A stretch of DNA of 64,000 bases, taken from contig JAFLCW010000002.1 in the NCBI GenBank assembly GCA_017302165.1, positions 124,001 to 188,000 on the forward strand, in the 5' to 3' direction. Position numbers and translations under genes: made by a program. Position 1 is the first letter of the stretch. The number at the start of each line of letters is the position of its first letter. Shown piece by piece: positions 8,853 to 15,971 of the stretch. The notes under the pieces are model-generated. The model was not told the origin of the DNA. It was given only the letters and a program-made list of their open reading frames with translations, and did no database searches. The stretch comes from Alphaproteobacteria bacterium. Lineage in GTDB: Bacteria; Pseudomonadota; Alphaproteobacteria; Micavibrionales; Micavibrionaceae.

Positions 8853-9451
8853 GAATAAAGCTGTAATTTTTCCGCTAAAATCTTTCGCGCCCGATATACG
8901 CGGGTTTCAATGGTTTTCGTGGATACACCCAGCATATCGGCGCATTCACTTTGAGGCCGCTCCTCAAGGACATAAAGGATGAAGGGATCACGCAGTTTTT
9001 CTGGAAGCAGCTGAATTTCCCGATGCAGGAGCGCCAACTCCTCCTTGGATCTTAGAGCCTGTTCAATATTTTCATCACTTTTCTGCCAATCGCCAGATCC
9101 CGCGTCGCTTAATTGATCAAAGGACACATCCCGTGCGCGGTTTTTGTTTTTGCGCAAATGATCACGGCAAAGATTAAGAGCGATTTGAAACACCCAGGTG
9201 CTGAATTTATATGCGGGATCGAATTTATCGATATTGAAATAGAGTTTGGTGAAAGTTTCCTGCGTTACATCCAGCGCAGCGTCCTCGTTCCCCATATACT
9301 TCCATGCAAAACGATAAATCCGCTCTTTGTATCGGCGCATGATCTCATTCAGGGCAAACTCGTCACCTGATTGTAATCGTTTGGCCAAATCGTGGTCTTC
9401 GCTGTCCGCGCTTCCCACATCCACCTGTCTATGGGTTTTGAATAAGGGCAT
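8843..9451 (-). CDS. ECF RNA polymerase sigma factor (CnrH-like)
   Basis: 202 residues with sigma region 2 (RYKERIYRFAWKYMGNEDAALDVTQETFTKLY, including the DA.D.TQE.F core) and region 4 (LPEKLRDPFILYVLEERPQSECADMLGVSTKTIETRVYRARKIL), joined by a short linker. No region 1 or 3, as expected for ECF factors. It is third in an anti-sigma, sensor, sigma order equal to cnrYXH, and overlaps the sensor gene by 23 bases. It is expected to be held by the membrane anti-sigma factor and released on metal, then to transcribe from the two matching promoters at 8824 and 10239. Confidence 0.92.
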   Translation of the reverse strand: MPLFKTHRQVDVGSADSEDHDLAKRLQSGDEFALNEIMRRYKERIYRFAWKYMGNEDAALDVTQETFTKLYFNIDKFDPAYKFSTWVFQIALNLCRDHLRKNKNRARDVSFDQLSDAGSGDWQKSDENIEQALRSKEELALLHREIQLLPEKLRDPFILYVLEERPQSECADMLGVSTKTIETRVYRARKILAEKLQLYSEG

Positions 9452-9869
9452 CAGCGGCTAACTTATTGAGCTTTTCTGCCTGTTCAGGCGTTAATACGGT
9501 TTGCATGTCAAAAATATGCTCAATAGTTGCCTTTTGCAGGTCGCCCTGGGCATGGTGGATGCGCTCGACTGCCGCCGCCACGCGGTCGGAGAACTTTCTA
9601 TCCTCCATCATCACATTGGCAAGCTCAACGTTTCCAGCATGAATCTCGGCTTGCAATTCACGTTGTTTTTCAGCGAATTTCTTCTCGATTTGCGTCAGTG
9701 CGCGGTCTTGTTCTGCCGTCAAATGAATTTGCTCATGAAGCCATGAATGGGCATCTATCTGACTTTGTGCTGATGGTTTGACAACATTCAAGCAGAAATA
9801 AAGAACAATAAAAGCAATCGCAGCGATTCCAATAAAATAGGCGACTTCTTTTTGGTAGGTGCGGATCAC
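9429..9869 (-). CDS. CnrX-like membrane-anchored periplasmic metal sensor
   Basis: 146 residues: an N-terminal membrane anchor (residues 10-30) and a periplasmic four-helix hooked domain of the CnrX/ZraP class. His41, His45, Glu62, His118 and Met122 fall with the same spacing as the five metal ligands of Cupriavidus CnrX (H42, H46, E63, H119, M123), and the flanking text (ATIEHIFDMQ, LTPEQ) matches the family. CnrX binds Ni(II) or Co(II) and signals to the anti-sigma protein. The gene overlaps the anti-sigma gene by ATGA. Retention of the Met ligand favours Ni/Co, yet the surrounding genes speak for copper or silver, so the ligand needs direct testing. Confidence 0.88.
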   Translation of the reverse strand: MIRTYQKEVAYFIGIAAIAFIVLYFCLNVVKPSAQSQIDAHSWLHEQIHLTAEQDRALTQIEKKFAEKQRELQAEIHAGNVELANVMMEDRKFSDRVAAAVERIHHAQGDLQKATIEHIFDMQTVLTPEQAEKLNKLAADALIQNP

Positions 9870-10210
9870 GTTTTCTCTCCAGTCTTTTCAGAAATAATGC
9901 TCGACGTTACCCCGTAGTGGGATGAAAAAACATGAAGGTTCAGGGCAGTTGCGGCGTTAGCCGTTTGCGGGGCCGACATGCTCAGGAAAGCCGTAAAAAC
10001 GCCAACCATCAACCCAAGCGACAAGGACGCCAAGCGGTATTCAGGGGTAAAAACCGTGGCCAACCAGCCTTCAATGATGTTACGCGGCATGACGGCGCGG
10101 TGGTTATTGATCGTTTGCCAGACTCGGCTTTCCATACCTTGAAGTCGCCCCATATCAGGGCTGGATCGGGCTAAAGCGATGATTTTATTCTCAAGTTTGT
10201 CGTTCGACAT
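9866..10210 (-). CDS. Membrane anti-sigma factor (CnrY-position)
   Basis: 114 residues. A cytoplasmic N-terminal part (MSNDKLENKIIALARSSPDMGRL, then amphipathic helices) is followed by one membrane helix (about residues 58-80, LASLSLGLMVGVFTAFLSM) and a short periplasmic tail. It lacks the zinc ZAS motif. Position and topology match CnrY, which holds CnrH at the membrane, although it is longer than CnrY and I see no close sequence match. It is the first gene of the efflux operon, with an ECF-type promoter 29 bp upstream. Assignment rests mainly on context. Confidence 0.75.
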   Translation of the reverse strand: MSNDKLENKIIALARSSPDMGRLQGMESRVWQTINNHRAVMPRNIIEGWLATVFTPEYRLASLSLGLMVGVFTAFLSMSAPQTANAATALNLHVFSSHYGVTSSIISEKTGEKT

Positions 10211-10238
10211 AGATTCACTCCTTTTTCCAACATACCAT

Positions 10239-10267
10239 TAATACGTTAGAAAAGTCGCTATCCCTCA
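10239..10267 (-). promoter_or_regulatory. ECF sigma-factor promoter for the regulatory genes
   Basis: Reverse strand: TGAGGGATAG, 12 bases, CGTATTA, identical in both elements and in spacing to the copy at 8824-8852 while the 12-base spacers differ. It lies 29 bp before the anti-sigma start and would make the regulator genes autoactivating. Confidence 0.75.
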
Positions 10268-10406
10268 ACGCAATATTATAGCTTTTTCAAAATTTCTGCT
10301 TCAGATCAATCAGTGCATAGGCCTTCTGCGTAGGCATATACAGGCCTTTATATTTCATTACAAAGTTTTAAAGTTATTAGAAAAGTTAGAATGATTAGGT
10401 AGAATA

Positions 10407-10418
10407 CACCACCATTTT
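10407..10418. repeat. Left copy of a 12-bp direct repeat flanking the Panacea island
   Basis: CACCACCATTTT; the same 12 bases occur at 11669-11680. The pair brackets the two-gene AT-rich island. It could be a trace of integration or chance in AT-rich DNA. Confidence 0.35.
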
Positions 10419-10424
10419 TTTAAT

Positions 10425-10451
10425 AACCCGCCCCGATTGGCGGGTTTTTAA
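10425..10451 (+). terminator. Terminator-like hairpin
   Basis: AACCCGCC, six-base loop, GGCGGGTT, then TTT on the plus strand. No gene reads into it from the left on this strand, so it may isolate the island or be the remnant of a lost gene or small RNA. Confidence 0.45.
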
Positions 10452-10693
10452 TGGCCTTGAAGATGGACACCTCAAAGAAAGTTCACGACGAGCACCAACG
10501 AGGCGCCTCATATCGATAGAAAATATGAATACAAACAGAAACATTATAACAGCTTGATTGATGTTGCCCAGCGCATCACAGGCACGCAATGTTCAGGCTC
10601 TGCATTTTTTAGTAGGTAGACAAGGATCTTGAACTAATTCAATAAACGCCTTATATCTGAAGAAAATATTTTTTAAATATGTAGGAGGTTTAC

Positions 10694-11227
10694 ATGACTA
10701 ATGTGAGCAGTAGTGAGGCTCCTACAAAAGCCGCGGCTGTTGCCAATGAGTTTCTAAAATTAGGCGATGCTGAAAATATTGCAATTGATCCCATGAAACT
10801 ACAAAAGTTAGTTTACTATGCACATGCATGGTATCTGGCTCATAATGATAATCCTTTATTTGATGACGATGTCGAAGCATGGCCATGGGGACCTGTTATC
10901 AGGTCTATATATGATCACTTTCAGGGATTTGGGCGCGATCCTATCAAAGGAAAGAAAGCAACAATTCTTCGGAAAACCGGTAACGAGGAAGTTAATTTTA
11001 GTTTTGAAGCACCTGAGTTGGATAATCAGGATTTAAAGGATTTTATCAAATTGGTATGGGATAGCCACAAGGATTTTACTGGTATACAGCTGTCAAATGC
11101 AACTCACATGCCAAATGAGCCGTGGACAATTGTCAAAGACCAATATGGGGATTTAGATAAAAAACCACCCATAGATAATGAAATTATTAAGTTCGTTTTT
11201 AAATCCAAGCTGGTCACAGCGCAATGA
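10694..11227 (+). CDS. Panacea-domain (SocA/GepA-like, DUF4065) antitoxin
   Basis: 177 residues that carry the Panacea (DUF4065) signature: MKLQKLVYYAHAWYLA near residue 35, DDDVEAWPWGPVIRSIYDHF near residue 57, and a C-terminal LSNATHMPNEPW near residue 135. Panacea proteins are the antitoxin half of many toxin-antitoxin pairs (PanAT) and include the Caulobacter antitoxin adaptor SocA and the phage-associated GepA. The gene has a strong AGGAGG site and is AT-rich against its neighbours, which suggests transfer. Its stop overlaps the start of the next gene by four bases (ATGA), so the membrane protein downstream is the likely cognate toxin. Domain call is firm; the pairing is inferred. Confidence 0.88.
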   Translation: MTNVSSSEAPTKAAAVANEFLKLGDAENIAIDPMKLQKLVYYAHAWYLAHNDNPLFDDDVEAWPWGPVIRSIYDHFQGFGRDPIKGKKATILRKTGNEEVNFSFEAPELDNQDLKDFIKLVWDSHKDFTGIQLSNATHMPNEPWTIVKDQYGDLDKKPPIDNEIIKFVFKSKLVTAQ

Positions 11228-11571
11228 CAGTTGTGAATATCCCCACACCTGGCAATAATATATCTAAGAAGCCAGATAAATATACTAAGAAATCTCCTGA
11301 TATGACTGCGGATCATGCGGAAAGCAGGATCTTCTTTTTTAATTGTAAATTTCTTAAATTTGGAACGGATGACAAAGTATATGCGGCAGCAATCATATTA
11401 TCTTGTGCACTCTTAGGGTCGCTATTACTAGTGTGTGTAATGCTTGCAATAAGTGGAAATCAAGATCTTAAACATATTGCCGTTTTGCTAGTGAGTGCAT
11501 TTACTGGAACATCAGGATATGCTTTTGGACGAGCGTCTTCTTCGATTAATAAAGAACCAGCTGACGATTGA
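11224..11571 (+). CDS. Two-helix membrane protein, candidate toxin partner of the Panacea antitoxin
   Basis: 115 residues with a polar N-terminal third (about 40 residues, Lys/Asp/Pro-rich), then two hydrophobic helices (about residues 56-80, AAIILSCALLGSLLLVCVMLAI, and 86-105, HIAVLLVSAFTGTSGYAFG) and a short polar tail. No signal peptide and no family recognised. It overlaps the antitoxin gene by ATGA and shares its AT-rich composition. Some toxins paired with Panacea antitoxins act on membranes, so this small protein could be one, but it may equally be an unrelated membrane protein. Function not shown. Confidence 0.7.
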   Translation: MTVVNIPTPGNNISKKPDKYTKKSPDMTADHAESRIFFFNCKFLKFGTDDKVYAAAIILSCALLGSLLLVCVMLAISGNQDLKHIAVLLVSAFTGTSGYAFGRASSSINKEPADD

Positions 11572-11668
11572 AATTATCTACTCCTATAAAACTTTGGTGG
11601 TTCGCTTTTGTTATTATTTTACAATATCTTGGGTGATATTCAAAGTTTTAGAAGCAACGCTTCACTCG

Positions 11669-11680
11669 CACCACCATTTT
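11669..11680. repeat. Right copy of the 12-bp direct repeat
   Basis: CACCACCATTTT, identical to 10407-10418. The word CAAAGTTTTA also precedes both copies (10361 and 11641), but at different distances. Confidence 0.35.
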
Positions 11681-11745
11681 CTTACCCCCCCGAGCGGGAC
11701 AGATTTTTCTTTACCAAAAAACCTAGAATAAGATGCAGGCAAAAC

Positions 11746-13524
11746 TTACGACATCAGCCGAAGTTCAGCGCGCATAAGGGCTCTATTCAGTGCTTCAGAG
11801 GCCTGTGTCTTAATCTCATCCCGAATATTGGGCACCCCGAAACCGCCGCCAGCACCCGCCCCCGTAAAGGCCACACACACATCCGAAGGTGATACGTTAT
11901 CGCCCGGTGTTCCCACGATCATACGTTCTTTACGGTCGTATGAAGCTAATCCCAATTGATACAGAGAATCTTGAAGAGGCGCCTGAAATTTACCATCAGG
12001 TCCCATTGGATCCCGGTTAATACTGGCGGTATTGATGACTGCGGCCACATGGAATGTCTTGGTGCCCCCATCTGCCTGGGTAATCACCACGTCAAATGTG
12101 CCATCTGGATTCACAGAAGACGCCGATGTATCAACACGGCCTTGGACTAATTCCAGCTGAGGGGAGCCATCAGCAAGGCGCGCATTTTTTAAATGACAAT
12201 ATGTTTCATATCTATCCGGGAGGGTTGAATTACCGTCCTGGGATTTAAAGCAATCTAAAACACTGTTATAAATTTTGGAATCACAGCCCTGAAATAAGGG
12301 CACAAAGGTTTCTTGGCAGACAGCCTGAAATGTATGGATAACACATTGAGGGTCAGCGTTCAGCGCATTCTCACAATGCATTTCCTGTTGAATAAGAGCC
12401 CGGAGCTCCCGGATCGCGCGCGGCGTATCTTGAGCGCATTCTGCCAAGACCAACGATATTTTCTCAGGGGTAAAGCAATGAAATTCGTATTCCGCATGTG
12501 GCGAGGGACATTTTTTATGATCACGCGGCCATGGCTCAATCAAATCACCTGAGGCGGCAAAAATTTTACCTTGATAATTAAGAGCCCGCGCCGCACCAAC
12601 AAAATCCATGAAAGCCTGGCCGGTTCCGGCGACAAAAACGGGCATGCCACTCTGCATGGCTTTTTCAAGAGCTTGTGTCACTTCCGACATACGAAACGGC
12701 GTATCGGCATATCCGGCATAATCTTTAAACTTCGCCAGAATACCATTATGACGATGACCGGTGGCGATAATCGCTGAATCAGAGGGGCAGGACGATACCC
12801 AAGGGGTGAGATCTTCTGCTCTAACTGGCGCACGGGGTTTGTCTTCAGGGGAAAGAAGATCTTGTTGTAACGTCTGTTTTGTCCCGGCAAAACAAATCCC
12901 CCCGTCTGCCGATAGACTGGCCTCTGTGACATTGGCTTCAGCGATATTCAAGGTAATGAGATTCTGAGGATTTACACAAAAATACTGGGCGTTGATTCCC
13001 TGAATTTGACCTTGGACGGCGTTAAAACAATCCCGAAGAAAATGTCCTAGCAGAGCACGGGGAATGTAGTCATGGGAGCCAAAATGAGAGGCCATGATAA
13101 AATCACGCGCCGCCTCAAGCCTGATCTGCTCCCGGTTTTTACCTTGTGCTAAAAGACCAACAATTCTTCTATCTGCTTGATCGATCTCTTCAGGGGATTT
13201 TTTTGATTGCTCAACGGCAAGCCAATCCGTGAGTTGTGCTGGGTATGTTAATCCCATTCTGCTGACAGGCTGATTGAGCGAGAACACCGCGTTAAAATGG
13301 TCATAGACGCCGTCTCCTCCGGTGCCTTGTGATCCATGGCGATCAATCCACGTAATCATCAGGGGGGTCGGATCGGAAGGGTTTTCCGATAAACGGTGTT
13401 GATACTGACCGACAATATGTTGAAGCGCGATCAGATTAGCCGCACCGCCCCCAACCAAAGTCAGGTGAGCCGGTTTTCTTTGATTGATTTTATCAACAGG
13501 CGTGAGGCGTACAGCAGAACTCAT
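11746..13524 (-). CDS. FAD/NAD(P)-binding protein of the HI0933/NAD_binding_9 type
   Basis: 592 residues. The N-terminus has a dinucleotide-binding fold (LTLVGGGAANLIAL near residue 21), then WIDRHGSQGTGGDGVYD and a long family-type stretch (FNAVFSLNQPVSRMGLTYPAQLTDWL), followed by DSAIIATGHRHNG, the second Rossmann-like segment (FVAGTGQAFMDFVGAAR) and a C-terminal FTGAGAGGGFGVPN. This matches the FAD-NAD(P)-binding domain family often seen as stand-alone oxidoreductases of unknown substrate. It is divergent from hemN, with the FNR-type box between them. A link to low-oxygen metabolism is only positional. Confidence 0.75.
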   Translation of the reverse strand: MSSAVRLTPVDKINQRKPAHLTLVGGGAANLIALQHIVGQYQHRLSENPSDPTPLMITWIDRHGSQGTGGDGVYDHFNAVFSLNQPVSRMGLTYPAQLTDWLAVEQSKKSPEEIDQADRRIVGLLAQGKNREQIRLEAARDFIMASHFGSHDYIPRALLGHFLRDCFNAVQGQIQGINAQYFCVNPQNLITLNIAEANVTEASLSADGGICFAGTKQTLQQDLLSPEDKPRAPVRAEDLTPWVSSCPSDSAIIATGHRHNGILAKFKDYAGYADTPFRMSEVTQALEKAMQSGMPVFVAGTGQAFMDFVGAARALNYQGKIFAASGDLIEPWPRDHKKCPSPHAEYEFHCFTPEKISLVLAECAQDTPRAIRELRALIQQEMHCENALNADPQCVIHTFQAVCQETFVPLFQGCDSKIYNSVLDCFKSQDGNSTLPDRYETYCHLKNARLADGSPQLELVQGRVDTSASSVNPDGTFDVVITQADGGTKTFHVAAVINTASINRDPMGPDGKFQAPLQDSLYQLGLASYDRKERMIVGTPGDNVSPSDVCVAFTGAGAGGGFGVPNIRDEIKTQASEALNRALMRAELRLMS

Positions 13525-13604
13525 CTTACTCTCTCGAACTCGGGGTTAATAGACATATTGAAATTTGAAAAATATGACAATTTGTGCCTCTGGGTCAAGC
13601 CGGT

Positions 13605-13618
13605 TTGACCTAAATCAA
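13605..13618 (+). promoter_or_regulatory. FNR/FixK-type box upstream of hemN
   Basis: TTGAC-CTAA-ATCAA, one mismatch from the TTGAT-N4-ATCAA consensus. Its centre is exactly 41.5 bases from the A of the hemN ATG, the class II activator position if transcription starts at the start codon. A TAAAAA hexamer occupies -12 to -7 in that frame. Confidence 0.75.
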
Positions 13619-13652
13619 GGTTTTCATCTCAGGCGGGGCTTAAAAAAAGAGC

Positions 13653-15020
13653 ATGTCCTGTGCCCTGAAAGATCAGATTTTAACGCTGGATCAACCTGTT
13701 CCCCGATATACCAGCTATCCCACTGCGCCACATTTTGAACCCGCGAAAGATGCGTCCTGTTATCAGGACTGGCTAGAGGCGCTCCCGGCTTCGGCCTCTC
13801 TCTCGCTGTATGTTCATGTGCCCTACTGCTCAAAACTATGTTGGTATTGTGGTTGTCATACCAAGATCACGCGGCAATATGACCCGGTCGCAGAATATGT
13901 TCAGGTTCTTTTGCGCGAAATCGAACTGGTCGCAGATCATCTGCCAACGTCATCGCATATTGATGTTATTCATTTTGGCGGCGGGTCCCCGGGGATGGTG
14001 AGTGCCCGTGATTTTGACCGGATCATGAACCAGATCCGGCAAAAAATGAACCTGCGTGATACGGCAGAAATCTCAATTGAGCTTGATCCCAGAGGTGTGA
14101 CTGAGGCGCGTGTGGCCACCTATGCCCGTCACGGGGTTAACCGTATTAGTCTGGGGGTTCAGGATTTTGATGAAAAAGTCCTGAAACATATTAATAGGCC
14201 ACAGCCTTTTCACCTGACCTATCAGGCGGTTCAGTTACTACATCAATATGATATTCAAAAAATTAATTTTGATCTTTTATATGGTCTTCCCTTTCAAACA
14301 ATCGATACCATGAACCGAACACTCGATCAGGTAATTTGTTTAAATCCGAATCGTGTGTCTTTGTTTGGCTATGCGCATGTGCCCTGGATGAAAAAACATA
14401 TGCGTTTAATTGATGAATCAACACTGCCTCAGAAAGACCTACGGTATGATCTTTTTGAAACAGGCTCCAGAAGATTAATCGAAGCCGGATATATGGCCAT
14501 CGGCATGGATCATTTCGCCAAGCCGGACGACCCTCTCGCACAGGCCGCCTTGGAGAAAAAAATTTTTCGTAATTTTCAGGGCTATACTGATCATGCAACA
14601 GACGCCATGATTGGTATAGGCGCGTCTTCAATAAGCCATCTACCTCAAGGATATGTTCAAAACAAGGTTGATCAGGCTGGCTACCGGGATGCCGTCCTGC
14701 AAGGCCGCCTGCCCGTTCATAAACAATGCCACATGGATGCCACAGACGCACTTCACGCCGACATCATTGAACGGATCATGTGTGATTTTGGCGTCAATCT
14801 TAAGGAGATGGGGCAAAAACACGCCGTGAGGTCAGAATATTTTAAAACGCATCTTCAAAAACTAAAGGCCTACCAAACAGCCGGATTTGTTTCTATTTCC
14901 GAGGAGATGGTGATCAAGCTATCCCCGGAAGCCAAACCTATTACGCGTTTGATCGCGTCTGTGTTTGATCATTACCTGCTGGCACAGCCCTCACAACCCC
15001 GGCATGCTCGCGCCATATAA
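13653..15020 (+). CDS. hemN: Oxygen-independent coproporphyrinogen III oxidase
   Basis: 455 residues, full length for HemN. This radical-SAM enzyme decarboxylates coproporphyrinogen III to protoporphyrinogen IX for heme synthesis without oxygen. The cluster motif is C59-x3-C63-x2-C66-x-C68 (YCSKLCWYCGC), preceded by the HemN N-terminal signature VPRYTSYPTAPHF. Other family motifs are IHFGGGSPG, the SIELDPRG strand, ISLGVQDFD and the HemN C-terminal domain. The FNR-type box at 13605 suggests induction when oxygen falls, which fits the cbb3 oxidase cluster nearby and its heme needs. No clear Shine-Dalgarno is seen, so the message may be leaderless. Confidence 0.95.
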   Translation: MSCALKDQILTLDQPVPRYTSYPTAPHFEPAKDASCYQDWLEALPASASLSLYVHVPYCSKLCWYCGCHTKITRQYDPVAEYVQVLLREIELVADHLPTSSHIDVIHFGGGSPGMVSARDFDRIMNQIRQKMNLRDTAEISIELDPRGVTEARVATYARHGVNRISLGVQDFDEKVLKHINRPQPFHLTYQAVQLLHQYDIQKINFDLLYGLPFQTIDTMNRTLDQVICLNPNRVSLFGYAHVPWMKKHMRLIDESTLPQKDLRYDLFETGSRRLIEAGYMAIGMDHFAKPDDPLAQAALEKKIFRNFQGYTDHATDAMIGIGASSISHLPQGYVQNKVDQAGYRDAVLQGRLPVHKQCHMDATDALHADIIERIMCDFGVNLKEMGQKHAVRSEYFKTHLQKLKAYQTAGFVSISEEMVIKLSPEAKPITRLIASVFDHYLLAQPSQPRHARAI

Positions 15021-15049
15021 AAAACCTGCCACATAGGGCAGGTTTTTTT
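15019..15049. terminator. Bidirectional terminator between hemN and ompW
   Basis: AAAAAACCTGCC-ACATA-GGGCAGGTTTTTTT hairpin with A-tract and T-tract on either side, sitting between convergent genes; serves both strands. Confidence 0.85.
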
Positions 15050-15070
15050 GTATACATGATTTTTTGATGC

Positions 15071-15739
15071 TTAGAAGCGGTAGGATACACCGGCACCGAT
15101 AATAATGGGGTCAAGTCCAACATCATCCGCATCCAGATGCGTTGTCCCCAGATCAACATCGACATCCACATCCAGATTAACGTATTTGGCATCAAAATTG
15201 ACCCCCCAATGGTCATTCAGCCAATAATCAAACCCGGCCTGAATCGCATACCCAACGCCGCCATCGACATCCAGATTATTAAATCCAGCCCCATCCGTTT
15301 CACCATAGAACATCGAATAATTCAAACCAGCGCCGATATAGGGACTAAATTTTTGATCGGGCGTGAAATGATATTGTAGCGTCAGCGTAGGCGGAAGGAT
15401 CCAAGCATCGCCTAGATCGAATGTCCCGGCCTCGACGTCATGTTCTGAGGTTGCGGCAATTAATTCGGCCGCGATGTGATCTGTGAAGAAATACGTCAGA
15501 TCAACTTCAGGCGTCACATAATTGCCGACATCCGTTTTCAGACCATTTTGGGTGACGGAACCTTCGCCATCTGCCATAACGCCAATAGCGCGAACGCGGA
15601 CTTGGAATCTTTCTTTCGCCAGAAAATCTGTACCTTCGCGGGTTTGAAAAGCTGTTTCTTCCTGAGCTTGTGCCGTTAAAGGAAGTGCCACAAGAGCCAA
15701 AGAAGCCATAAGCGCGAGTTTAAGTGTGTGAAGGGTCAT
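15071..15739 (-). CDS. ompW: OmpW-family outer-membrane protein
   Basis: 222 residues from the ATG at 15739, which has AAGGA eight bases upstream and opens into a signal peptide (cleavage near AQA). The mature protein is an eight-stranded barrel of the OmpW family: VRVRAIGVMADG, PEVDLTYFFTDHIAAELIAATSEHDV, WILPPTLTLQYHF, PYIGAGLNYSMFYGE, and a C-terminal IIIGAGVSYRF ending in Phe. OmpW is a small hydrophobic channel, and in enterobacteria it is FNR-dependent. The upstream FNR box (15804) has a -10-like TATCCT at the right distance. It follows the cbb3 assembly genes but has its own promoter. Confidence 0.9.
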   Translation of the reverse strand: MTLHTLKLALMASLALVALPLTAQAQEETAFQTREGTDFLAKERFQVRVRAIGVMADGEGSVTQNGLKTDVGNYVTPEVDLTYFFTDHIAAELIAATSEHDVEAGTFDLGDAWILPPTLTLQYHFTPDQKFSPYIGAGLNYSMFYGETDGAGFNNLDVDGGVGYAIQAGFDYWLNDHWGVNFDAKYVNLDVDVDVDLGTTHLDADDVGLDPIIIGAGVSYRF

Positions 15740-15775
15740 GATCTTATCCTTTTTTAAATCAAAAACGTAAGTCGA

Positions 15776-15817
15776 AGGATAATGTAAATATCGGATATTA
15801 AAATTGATCAAAATCAA
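15776..15817 (-). promoter_or_regulatory. FNR-dependent promoter of ompW
   Basis: The box TTGATTTTGATCAA (15804-15817) is a perfect TTGAT-N4-ATCAA. With the box centred at -41.5, the -10 falls at 15776-15781 and reads TATCCT on the reverse strand, with a start near 15769 and a 30-base leader. The box begins right after the ccoS stop codon. Confidence 0.8.
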
Positions 15818-15818
15818 G

Positions 15819-15971
15819 TCAGGATGATTTTTTATCATCCTCCCATAAAATTCTTAAGGCAGATCCTTCTAGATCTTCATATTGCTTGGATTTCAAAGAC
15901 CAAATAAAGCCTGCGAGACCAATTAAACCAAGGCAAAGAGCGGCCGGAATTAAAAAAATCAGGATATTCAT
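15819..15971 (-). CDS. ccoS: Cytochrome cbb3 oxidase maturation protein CcoS
   Basis: A 50-residue protein translated from the reverse strand. One N-terminal helix (MNILIFLIPAALCLGLIGLA) is followed by the CcoS motif FIWSLKSKQYEDLEGSALRIL and an acidic end. CcoS (FixS) is needed for heme and copper insertion into cbb3 oxidase. Its ATG overlaps the ccoI stop (ATGA). It is the last gene of the ccoNOQPGHIS operon. Confidence 0.93.
   Translation of the reverse strand: MNILIFLIPAALCLGLIGLAGFIWSLKSKQYEDLEGSALRILWEDDKKSS

Larger units (their letters stand above)
10268..10693. other. AT-rich intergenic stretch before the Panacea island
   Basis: About 425 bases with no convincing gene. It contains the words CAAAGTTTTA (10361) and CACCACCATTTT (10407), which recur in the same order after the island, and a terminator-like hairpin at 10425. 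Just before the next gene is a strong ribosome site (AGGAGG, 5 bases before the ATG). Confidence 0.6.

Noticed and set aside
10395..10589. Reverse-strand open frame of 64 codons before the Panacea gene
   Set aside because: It spans a terminator-like hairpin, has no ribosome site and no family-like sequence.
13592..13610. GGTCAA-GCCGGT-TTGACC dyad upstream of hemN considered as a second FNR site
   Set aside because: The half-sites face outward (TCAA...TTGA), the reverse of the FNR/FixK arrangement; it partly overlaps the accepted box.
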